Notes under the pieces: generated by a model | The model's database searches: none | What the model was told of the DNA's origin: nothing | Seen by the model: the letters and a program-made list of their open reading frames with translations, nothing else | Assembly (NCBI GenBank): GCA_028277025.1 | Contig: JAPYVG010000069.1 | Coordinates: 1-8,373, forward strand | Direction of reading: 5' to 3' | Origin: Sulfolobaceae archaeon | GTDB lineage: Archaea > Thermoproteota > Thermoprotei_A > Sulfolobales > Sulfolobaceae | Length of the DNA stretch: 8,373 bases | Shown: in pieces, positions 1 through 6,164 of the stretch | Layout: the number at the start of each line of letters is the position of its first letter | How positions within the stretch are numbered: position 1 is the first letter of the stretch | Made by a program: the position numbers and the translations under genes

Positions 1-139
1 AGCTATAAACTCAAGTATTTAAGGGTTAAAAGTAAGGCTAGCGCTAAGTGAGAACAATTAACACTTTATTTAACGATCTAATTGATGATAATTAAGTTAC
101 TATTGCGACTCGTATTGATAGTTTAAATGTCGACTGGAT

Positions 140-280
140 TTAGTTGAGCCCTTTCACTTTCCTCCCGTAGACCTTAACTTCGCCTAGCCCTATTCCCCTG
201 CTCTTCCCCATACCCAAGAAGTTGGAGTAGAAAAGCATTTTAGAAGCCATCCTCTTTAATTTTTCGTTTGTGTATATTTG
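140..280 (-). pseudogene. Cas6-like RAMP protein, C-terminal remnant
   Basis: This is an open minus-strand stretch between an in-frame stop at 281-283 and its own stop at 140-142. It holds an internal ATG at 250, which would give 36 residues. The translation contains GMGKSRGIGLGEVKV, preceded by LFYSNFL. That pattern (G-h-G-x-x-R-x-x-G-h-G-x-h) is the glycine-rich loop that closes Cas6 and other RAMP-fold CRISPR proteins; in Cas6 it sits at the extreme C-terminus, as here. A full Cas6 has roughly 240-290 residues, so nearly all of the protein is missing, and I could not find the rest in other frames up to position 541. Cas6 cuts pre-crRNA within the repeats, which fits the array 2.3 kb away. 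It could instead be another RAMP such as a Csm or Cmr subunit. The motif is seen; the family assignment is an inference from about 40 residues. Confidence 0.5.
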
Positions 281-346
281 CTACTAGGCATTAAAAAAGG
301 ATATGCTGATTACTCTCATTGAATTTTGAAAAATTGTTAAGTAAGT

Positions 347-364
347 AGTATAAGCACTTATACT
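347..364. repeat. Perfect 8-bp palindrome with 2-nt centre
   Basis: AGTATAAG, then CA, then CTTATACT is a perfect inverted repeat. It is closely followed by a second self-complementary octamer, GGGATCCC (365-372). The tight symmetry and 2-nt spacer fit a homodimeric regulator site better than an RNA hairpin. It lies 178 bp before the RelE-like gene, too far to be a simple promoter operator for it. Function unknown. Confidence 0.4.
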
Positions 365-428
365 GGGATCCCGGCTTTCTATTCTCGTTAGAAAAATTGT
401 ATAAACTCTCTGTTTACAGCAAAAAATT

Positions 429-463
429 CAACCCCAAGCTCTACGCTCTTCGGTCTAGGGTTG
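429..463. repeat. Weak stem-loop (CAACCC / GGGTTG arms)
   Basis: Six-base arms at 429-434 and 458-463 enclose a relatively GC-rich 23-nt loop. On the minus strand the hairpin is followed by TTTTTT, so it could end leftward transcription. It could also be a relic of a transposon end, since Sulfolobales genomes carry many. The minus frame through it is open for about 29 codons (about 388-474) without a start codon. I cannot assign it. Confidence 0.2.
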
Positions 464-500
464 CTTAATATTTTTGCTTATATATTAGCTTAGTATTTAG

Positions 501-520
501 CTTATATTTAAGATAATATA
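501..520 (+). promoter_or_regulatory. Candidate TATA region for the RelE-like gene
   Basis: Two overlapping TATA-like stretches are present, CTTATATTTA at 501-510 and ATAATATA at 513-520. Archaeal transcription usually starts about 25 nt after the TATA centre. The first would give a leader of about 10 nt and the second an essentially leaderless mRNA beginning near the ATG at 542. Both support the outermost start codon. Confidence 0.4.
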
Positions 521-541
521 CGAAAAGAGAAAAATTTCTAA

Positions 542-883
542 ATGTGTTTACTAAATCTTTTTATCATGGTTTGTGAGAAGTGGGAATTGAAATTCATGTT
601 TAGGAAGAGGATAACTAATCTGGAAGAATTATCGGAATTTTTAGCCAAGGAATTTCCTCGTGAAGAAGTTATAATGTTAATCTTTGATAAATTGCATTTA
701 CTCAGAGAAGACCCTAAAAAGTATGCTAAGGAGAAATTAAAGAACCAAACGGATAAGGACGGGAGGCCTTTATTCTCTATAGAAGTTACTAGAGATATAA
801 GGATAGTCTATAGTTTTGAGCCAAAAAACTGTACTGTATTCATTTGGAGGATTGGGAAGCATAAGAAAGCTTATCGTTTCTAG
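542..883 (+). CDS. RelE/ParE-family toxin-like protein
   Basis: A 113-residue protein whose C-terminal half has the RelE/ParE toxin pattern. There is a leucine-rich helix with LHLLREDPKKYAKEKL, then DIRIVYSF (the strand with the conserved Arg before Val-Tyr), then VFIWRIGKHKKAYRF. The last matches the family ending of a beta strand, a basic G-[HK]-[RK] turn and a C-terminal Tyr. RelE toxins cleave mRNA on the ribosome; ParE relatives poison gyrase. The basic residues near the end favour a RelE-like RNase, but activity is inferred. Later starts at 566 (105 aa) and 596 (95 aa, closer to usual length) are possible. I kept 542 because TATA-like sequences sit about 25-40 nt upstream and no GGTGA-type site precedes the later ATGs. 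No antitoxin ORF is visible on either side, so it is an orphan, has a distant partner, or is domesticated. Confidence 0.75.
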   Translation: MCLLNLFIMVCEKWELKFMFRKRITNLEELSEFLAKEFPREEVIMLIFDKLHLLREDPKKYAKEKLKNQTDKDGRPLFSIEVTRDIRIVYSFEPKNCTVFIWRIGKHKKAYRF

Positions 884-980
884 CCCTAACTTTCTTAAGC
901 GTTAATTCCTTTAACTTCTCTAATTCTTCATCGCTTTCAATTGTTACAAAGTAATATTCTCCGTCTTTTCCGCTCCTCAT
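840..980 (-). pseudogene. Small ORF or gene remnant, unrecognised
   Basis: From ATG at 980 to TGA at 840-842 the minus strand encodes 46 residues. The frame is open upstream to a stop at about 1022-1024, adding residues that include AKCFNNLFAEFIH. The stretch GKDGEYYFVTIESDEELEKL followed by KELTLKKVRARN has real-protein character: a strand-like aromatic segment, then an acidic/basic amphipathic helix. The final dozen residues are antisense to the end of the RelE-like gene and look random. The likely reading is an older gene whose ends were lost, converging on the toxin gene and overlapping it by 44 bp. I do not recognise the family. An antitoxin is conceivable, but the convergent orientation is unusual for that. 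Confidence 0.35.
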
Positions 981-1025
981 ATGTATGAACTCTGCAAAAA
1001 GGTTATTAAAACATTTTGCTACAGG

Positions 1026-1107
1026 CTAAAATATCTACGTATATCCTTTGTTTTGTTGTGATTCTCTTCTTTTATTCTTTAGCTGATGTAGAAACTAAAA
1101 TATCTAC
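1026..1107. repeat. 13-nt direct repeat pair (CTAAAATATCTAC)
   Basis: Identical 13-mers lie at 1026-1038 and 1095-1107, 69 bp apart, in the otherwise empty stretch between the RelE-like gene and the end of the transporter gene. In AT-rich DNA a chance 13-mer pair is not negligible. It could also mark a small duplication or paired binding sites. This 883-1169 interval otherwise holds only the small remnant described separately. Confidence 0.3.
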
Positions 1108-1120
1108 AGTGTCTTAATAT

Positions 1121-1132
1121 ATTAAAAAAGTC
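1121..1132 (-). terminator. T-rich transcription terminator of the transporter gene
   Basis: About 40-50 nt after the transporter stop codon the minus strand reads CGACTTTTTTAATAT. Archaeal RNA polymerase terminates on such oligo-T runs without needing a hairpin. Confidence 0.35.
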
Positions 1133-1169
1133 GTATATTTCCCTGTTGAACAAATTTGTCCCCAGTTTT

Positions 1170-2360
1170 TTAAGGATTGACTTTCTTCAACTTAAATAGA
1201 GACGACACTAATAATATATCTAGAACAACAAAGATAATCACGGCTATTAATACGGACCAGAAATATGATATCAGAGAAATTATTAATGAACTTATGATGG
1301 TAAAGACAGCGTCAAATACCGAGGAAATTGAGCCCATTATAGAGGAAGATGTTGCGAAAGTTTCCTCTGGGATCGAACTATACATTAAGTAAGAAAAATA
1401 ATAATTTGTGAAAGAACCGGCTATACTTGATAGAAATAGAATAACATAAATTATCGGTAATAACTGCTCGTTAGCGAAAAATACTAAAGAAATAACTGAG
1501 ACGTCTGAAAGCACAAATAAGAACGTCATCCAGGCTTTGCTATTTATGCTAAATTTGTAGCCTAAATTATTACCAACTAAGCTACCGACAATGTAAATAA
1601 CGCTCCATAAGCCTATAAATACGGGCGGTAGATGTAAAGCGTAGTAAACTAGATATACGATAAACAAGTTTATTAAGGATCTCGGTAAGGAATAAATTAT
1701 ATCGAATATTAAAATTGTTTTTAATACAATATTTTTTATTATATTTAAAAACCCTACCTTAAAAGTGCTTATATATGACTGTTGAGCCACCACCACCTCA
1801 TTATCTACTCTCCTAACGCTCAACAAAAACGCTAGACCGATTAATGTAATGATCACGATTAACGTTAGGTTTTCGAATAAGCTTAGAGCGAGTAATAAAG
1901 TTCCTAGAATTTGACCCGTAGCCAAGGCTACGAGTTCATATTTTCTAACTAAATAAATTCCCCTCTGGTAATCAGTCATAAGAATTTTAAATAGTTTATC
2001 AAGTGCAGTTGACTCAAGAGCTTTTATGATGCTGATAAATGGACTAGCTATGAGCAACACGGTAAGGAAAAGTAACTTTAATTTGACTAAGTATAAAAAT
2101 ATAGGGTAAAGCGAGATAATAGTAATTATGTCTAGTACGTAACCTATTTTCAGTAATTTGACAATATCTTTATATTTATCAATTAAAGGGGATTCAAACA
2201 GTTGTATGTGTGGAAGTATGTAATTAGTTATACTGAATAACGTATATGTTAGTACCAGACCTATTATTCCAAGAAGATGCCACAAAAGGAAATAACCTAG
2301 AGAATTCTCAGCAACTATTAATAAAAAATTAAATATGACTAACTTTCTTACCTCATCCAT
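1170..2360 (-). CDS. MFS-type membrane transporter
   Basis: A 396-residue, strongly hydrophobic protein with about 12 predicted membrane helices. They fall in two groups of six, separated around residues 185-215 by a polar loop containing SVRRVDNEVV. Length, helix count and the second-half segment GLWSVIYIVGSLVGNNLGYK fit the major facilitator superfamily. The substrate cannot be told. The frame is open to an ATG at 2372, but the ATG at 2360 is preceded four bases upstream by GGTGAT (2370-2365), a strong Sulfolobales Shine-Dalgarno site, so 2360 is chosen. It lies 30 nt after the stop of a SPASM-domain stub on the same strand. Originally it was probably the second gene of a radical-SAM/transporter operon, which suggests export of a modified peptide or small molecule. 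Its upstream neighbour is now the CRISPR array, transcribed in the same direction. Confidence 0.8.
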   Translation of the reverse strand: MDEVRKLVIFNFLLIVAENSLGYFLLWHLLGIIGLVLTYTLFSITNYILPHIQLFESPLIDKYKDIVKLLKIGYVLDIITIISLYPIFLYLVKLKLLFLTVLLIASPFISIIKALESTALDKLFKILMTDYQRGIYLVRKYELVALATGQILGTLLLALSLFENLTLIVIITLIGLAFLLSVRRVDNEVVVAQQSYISTFKVGFLNIIKNIVLKTILIFDIIYSLPRSLINLFIVYLVYYALHLPPVFIGLWSVIYIVGSLVGNNLGYKFSINSKAWMTFLFVLSDVSVISLVFFANEQLLPIIYVILFLSSIAGSFTNYYFSYLMYSSIPEETFATSSSIMGSISSVFDAVFTIISSLIISLISYFWSVLIAVIIFVVLDILLVSSLFKLKKVNP

Positions 2361-2364
2361 TATC

Positions 2365-2398
2365 ATCACCATAATTCTTTAGAAAATGTGTTAATATA
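2365..2398 (-). promoter_or_regulatory. Shine-Dalgarno and possible TATA box for the transporter
   Basis: GGTGAT at 2370-2365 complements the 3' end of archaeal 16S rRNA and decides the start at 2360. The sequence GTATATTAA at about 2399-2391 on the minus strand, preceded by an A-rich stretch, could act as a TATA box starting RNA near 2368-2372. That would allow the transporter to be expressed independently of the CRISPR transcript. The Shine-Dalgarno is clear, the TATA box tentative. Confidence 0.45.
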
Positions 2399-2505
2399 CC
2401 TTTTTACCAAGGTCTGTATTAACATAATAAGTTAGTATTTCGTCTTTGGGGCAATATTTCATTGCCCTACAACCACCATAACATAATGCCCCTACTGGAC
2501 AATTA
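2391..2505 (-). pseudogene. Radical-SAM/SPASM enzyme, C-terminal stub
   Basis: The minus-strand frame ending at the stop at 2391-2393 reads NCPVGALCYGGCRAMKYC and then about 18 more residues. The spacing C-x5-C-x3-C, the GGCR signature and a further Cys are the core of a SPASM domain, which binds auxiliary iron-sulfur clusters in radical-SAM enzymes that modify peptides. A full enzyme would have some 350-450 residues. Here the recognisable domain starts one codon after the terminal CRISPR repeat, and the preceding Cys of the usual C-x2-C pair is missing. The apparent 63-residue ORF beginning at 2582 is an artefact, since its first 26 or so residues are CRISPR repeat and spacer. The 3' end is intact and in operon spacing with the transporter, so the gene was beheaded by a rearrangement that joined it to the array. 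It is almost certainly non-functional. Confidence 0.7.
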
Positions 2506-5166
2506 CTTTCAATTCCATTGTGGATTAACGAACAAGTTTCGCTTTGAGCCGGAAGAGAAACAACTCTAGCTTTCAATTCCATTGTGGATTAACTTGAGAA
2601 CTCTATTCAAATATCTCCAGTGGTCATCGACTTTCAATTCCATTGTGGATTAACACAGTTCATAGGAAGACCGTTCCTCTTCTTCGGTATCATACTTTCA
2701 ATTCCATTGTGGATTAACTATATTTAGTTCTCTAACGTTGTCAAACTCTTTTGTTATCTTTCAATTCCATTGTGGATTAACGGGAATTAATAAGGAAAGA
2801 CCTGGAAGAAACTACGGAAAAGACTTTCAATTCCATTGTGGATTAACAGGAGTTAAAGCTAAATCAAAATGAACTTAAGAAGGAAATTGCTTTCAATTCC
2901 ATTGTGGATTAACGCAATATCATGGTTAAAAGGCTTTACAAAAAGGCAAGAAAACTTTCAATTCCATTGTGGATTAACAACTCCAGACAATCAAGAAAAC
3001 AAAGTTATGCTAAATCCTTTCAATTCCATTGTGGATTAACCATGGACGTTGCATAATACTAGTGTTATAGTGGTTTACTTTCAATTCCATTGTGGATTAA
3101 CTATTAGTGGTGGGGGTATCCCACACGTGGGTACTCCCCCTTTCAATTCCATTGTGGATTAACAGAACTTCAGTCAGATGGAATGGTGGACGTTCAGAAA
3201 GACTTTCAATTCCATTGTGGATTAACAAACACACTATTTATCATATGTACATCATACAGGCAGAGAAAACTTTCAATTCCATTGTGGATTAACCAGTTTC
3301 GGCTAAAATCAGGAAGAATGTTTTTGCACCTAAACTTTCAATTCCATTGTGGATTAACGTAATCTTAGCGGTTACACTAACGGGTTCTACGATATCGTCT
3401 TTCAATTCCATTGTGGATTAACTAGCAGTAAGTGAAGGCGGTGGTCTATTCGACTGTTATTACTTTCAATTCCATTGTGGATTAACTTTTTATAATAACG
3501 GTTTTGTAATGTGGGGATACCCCAATGTGTCTTTCAATTTCATTGTGGATTAACAAGGAGTCTTGAAAGCAAGGGGATAGAAGGGAGGTTCGATAACTTT
3601 CAATTCCATTGTGGATTAACGAGACCTGAAGAAGTTGTTGCCGAATACGGTAGGAGACCTGACTTTCAATTCCATTGTGGATTAACTTCCAAAATTACGT
3701 TAGATGTGGCAGCTACGGTAAGTGTAGATCTTTCAATTCCATTGTGGATTAACATCAAAAACGGAGTATCGCCGATGATAGTTAACATCTTACACTTTCA
3801 ATTCCATTGTGGATTAACAACAGTAAACTGGGGAGTTTAACGCTTAAGGACTTAGCTATAGCTTTCAATTCCATTGTGGATTAACGGGAAGTGTTTATGT
3901 GCTTATCCCCCGGACTCTTGAGTGACTTTCAATTCCATTGTGGATTAACTCATAGTACCTAATCCGACTAACCAGAGCTCCGTAAATACCTTTCAATTCC
4001 ATTGTGGATTAACCTGCAAGTAGTTTTATTCCGTTTTCAACGTTCCCGTTATTCTTTCAATTCCATTGTGGATTAACCTAACTCGACATGGTGGCTATCT
4101 ATAACACCGCTAAGGAATTCTTTCAATTCCATTGTGGATTAACTCGGAACGTCAATACCCCAGTCTTATATAATCCCGGCAAACTTTCAATTCCATTGTG
4201 GATTAACCATTATAATATTATTAGGTATAACTGCAGCTGCAGCGTCCTTTCAATTCCATTGTGGATTAACCTCCTTCATAATTTTGATAATTCTGTGTTC
4301 CAGGTCTATCCTTTCAATTCCATTGTGGATTAACTGACTGGAATTATGGGAGAAAGTAGCAACGCGAAAAAGTACTTCTTTCAATTCCATTGTGGATTAA
4401 CCTCTGAGACTACTTCGAACTCATCGATAACAGCGAGGACCCTTTCAATTCCATTGTGGATTAACAAGGGAGATATCGACTGGACGCTGGACGGATATGG
4501 AAACACTTTCAATTCCATTGTGGATTAACTTGATTTCAAAGCTCTGGTTAATAAACTTCCCTCTTAGTTTTACTTTCAATTCCATTGTGGATTAACGTTA
4601 GACAAATCTCTCATCAAATCGATAATGAGTAATACCTTTCAATTCCATTGTGGATTAACAGGGCCCCCACTGCCACTCTAACAGGTGTCACGTTACCATC
4701 TTTCAATTCCATTGTGGATTAACTTTATTTCGTCCTCACATAAATCCACGACGACCAGCTGAGTCTTTCAATTCCATTGTGGATTAACGGAAAAGCAAAG
4801 CAGCTTAGAAAGGAGCAAAGAAAGAGGCTTTCAATTCCATTGTGGATTAACTTGAGTTTCTCTACCTTCAACGCTATTGTTTCACCCCGATACTTTCAAT
4901 TCCATTGTGGATTAACATAGAGTCAGTATATTTAGGGGCAATAGAATTCATGAATCTTTCAATTCCATTGTGGATTAACATATATCGGAAATTCATTATA
5001 CCGCATCCGGGGCTAAAACTTTCAATTCCATTGTGGATTAACGAAGAAGAAATTGTATACGAAGATAGAAGTAGACCCTGCTTTCAATTCCATTGTGGAT
5101 TAACTTTTCTATGATTTTTGCCTCTGTTTCAGCAGGGAATAACTTTCAATTCCATTGTGGATTAAC
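2506..5166 (-). CRISPR. CRISPR array, 42 repeats and 41 spacers
   Basis: A 24-nt repeat, on the plus strand starting CTTTCAATTCC and ending ATTGTGGATTAAC, recurs 42 times with spacers of 37-44 nt. On the minus strand each unit begins GTTAATCC and ends ATTGAAAG, the known Sulfolobales crRNA 5' tag, so transcription runs leftward and the leader lies to the right. Repeats start at 2506, 2570, 2631, 2695, 2758, 2824, 2890, 2955, 3017, 3078, 3140, 3203, 3270, 3335, 3399, 3463, 3531, 3597, 3663, 3730, 3795, 3862, 3926, 3990, 4054, 4120, 4184, 4247, 4311, 4378, 4442, 4506, 4573, 4636, 4700, 4765, 4828, 4893, 4956, 5019, 5081 and 5143. All match the consensus except the one at 3531. The repeat has only a 4-bp stem (TCCA/TGGA), typical of archaeal repeats cut by Cas6. 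The class fits type I-A or III systems of Sulfolobales; no intact cas gene is in the window. Short ORFs inside the array are repeat translations, not genes. Confidence 0.98.
3531..3554 (-). repeat. Variant CRISPR repeat (single substitution)
   Basis: This unit has T instead of C at its tenth plus-strand base (TTTCAATTTC rather than TTTCAATTCC). It is the only deviation among the 42 repeats. It lies outside the ATTGAAAG tag but next to the TCCA arm of the mini-stem, so it might slightly affect Cas6 recognition. It also adjoins the longest spacer (44 nt, 3487-3530). Confidence 0.9.
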
Positions 5167-5400
5167 TGTATGTTTTTATACTATTTCTTAACGTATTTAT
5201 GTTCTTCTCCTATATAAATTTTGTTGTTATCAAGGTATTTATCATTGCTGAATTTTGTTTGTTCCCGTGTTATTTTGGGATTTTGATTTAGAGAATTTCA
5301 TTTTATGTTACTTAGATAGAGAATTTTTCTGCTCATTGGTGGATTGAAAGTAATTCCCAACGAAAATTGGGAATAGGAAGGAGAAAATAATTGTTTCACT
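5167..5400 (-). promoter_or_regulatory. CRISPR leader with pre-crRNA promoter
   Basis: The AT-rich stretch flanking the last repeat lies on the side from which the array is read. On the minus strand TTTATATA (5218-5211) is a good TATA box 45-52 nt before the first repeat, predicting a transcript start near 5187. Leaders of this type also direct spacer insertion at the first repeat. Further out are two copies of TAGAGAATTT (5289-5298 and 5317-5326) and the inverted repeat at 5353-5374. The far boundary is not sharp; Sulfolobales leaders can run several hundred bases. No coding frame is evident. Confidence 0.7.
5353..5374. repeat. 8-bp inverted repeat in the outer leader
   Basis: ATTCCCAA and TTGGGAAT are perfect arms around a 6-nt loop (CGAAAA). 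Just before it, 5335-5350 reads CATTGGTGGATTGAAAG-like sequence, which shares CATTG and TGGATT with the CRISPR repeat in the plus orientation. It could be a protein-binding site for adaptation or for a CRISPR regulator, or an old repeat trace. Function is inferred only from position. Confidence 0.4.
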
Positions 5401-6119
5401 TAGTAATATTAAGGTTTATAAACTAGAAATTTCATCATTAACAGAGGGCTAACCTGCTGACTTATACTGTTAGGTGTTGAACCTTTGTCTGTTCTACTGA
5501 CACTGAAGCCGGTGTGTCATCCATTTCCCCTCCTTGATTGAAGAACAAAATGGGATTCGTACTACTAGGAGACCATTAGGTGAGATACTTTTGTTAGGAA
5601 GTACTTCCATTTAGCCATAAATTTATTAGCAGAGTATTTATCCCTAGCACGAGATAGTAAGATAAAGTTATTGTATAATTTATTTAGTAGAAATATAAAT
5701 ACCATGATGATGACGCTATTTTTAAGCCTTTTATGATAAATAGAGATATCACTGAAGAAACGCCCACCATAGTACCTATACATTTAAGACTAATCCCAAG
5801 ACTTACCGCATCTAACTATGTTAGGACTATCACATGCCATACTATACCTTGTATAATCACAAGTTTCGTAATAAGTAATACTCGTTATACAAATTATGAA
5901 TAACGTAGTGATTACACTATCAACACACTCTAGAGAGTTTCATTAAAAATAGTACATGTGACTACTTAAAACACGTTTTAACTTATTTGAACATCGGGTA
6001 TTACATACGTCCCTTACTAAATAAACATTATAGAAAGAACAGATCGAGCACTTTTAGCTATTCTGGCCTAAAAATATTTAGTAGCTAATCCTGAATATAG
6101 TCAGTAATACCATGATTAC
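5401..6119. other. Intergenic region between CRISPR leader and Argonaute
   Basis: No convincing gene is present in roughly 700 bases. The part at 5440-5540 is less AT-rich and includes a hairpin with TGACAC / GTGTCA arms (about 5499-5520). A minus-strand frame of 72 codons at 5565-5783 lacks any recognisable motif and has the AT-driven Tyr/Phe/Ile/Lys composition expected by chance. From 5784 to 6119 both strands are full of stops. Small RNAs or the decayed remains of an inserted element are possible, but I cannot identify either. Confidence 0.5.
5462..5524 (-). CDS. Possible 20-aa peptide or gene-end remnant, unrecognised
   Basis: ATG at 5524 is preceded four bases upstream by GGAGG within AAGGAGGGGAA, and the frame runs 20 codons to TAA at 5464-5462. 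The residues (MDDTPASVSVEQTKVQHLTV) are polar and unlike the AT-biased noise around them. The frame is also open upstream to about 5575, so it may be the C-terminal end of a lost gene, for example a transposon gene, rather than a peptide. I do not recognise a family. Confidence 0.25.
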   Translation of the reverse strand: MDDTPASVSVEQTKVQHLTV

Positions 6120-6131
6120 TTGACATGTCCC

Positions 6132-6143
6132 TTATATATTTTA
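6132..6143 (+). promoter_or_regulatory. TATA box of the Argonaute gene
   Basis: TTATATATTTTA is a near-ideal archaeal TATA box. Its centre lies about 28 nt before the ATG at 6165, so transcription should begin at or within a few bases of that ATG. This predicts a leaderless mRNA, the common form for first genes in Sulfolobales, and argues against the upstream TTG start at 6120. Confidence 0.6.
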
Positions 6144-6164
6144 AGTAGTAAGTTTTATTTCAGT

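Noticed and set aside
1177..1392. 71-codon plus-strand ORF
   Set aside because: It is wholly antisense to the well-supported transporter gene and shows no motif.
2506..2582. N-terminal part of the 63-codon ORF carrying the SPASM motif
   Set aside because: These codons read through two CRISPR repeats and one spacer. Only 2391-2505 is real gene sequence.
5043..5080. Possible self-targeting spacers
   Set aside because: A by-eye comparison of several spacers, including this one, with the genes in this window found no match. A genome-wide search is needed to exclude self-targets elsewhere.
3107..5114. Several plus-strand ORFs of 60-109 codons inside the array, with recurring peptides such as FQFHCGLT and LSIPLWIN
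   Set aside because: The recurring peptides are translations of the CRISPR repeat in different frames; the intervening residues are spacers. They are not genes.
5440..5540. Possible C/D-box small RNA
   Set aside because: CTGA-like boxes occur, but no properly spaced C (RTGATGA) and D (CTGA) box pair is present on either strand.
5565..5783. 72-codon minus-strand ORF between leader and Argonaute
   Set aside because: AT-driven composition, no motif, no Shine-Dalgarno. Another minus frame is equally open across part of it, so it is probably chance.
6120..6164. TTG start giving a 714-residue Argonaute
   Set aside because: The TATA box at 6132-6143 lies inside this extension and predicts transcription starting at the ATG at 6165. 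Other archaeal Argonautes also begin near that point.
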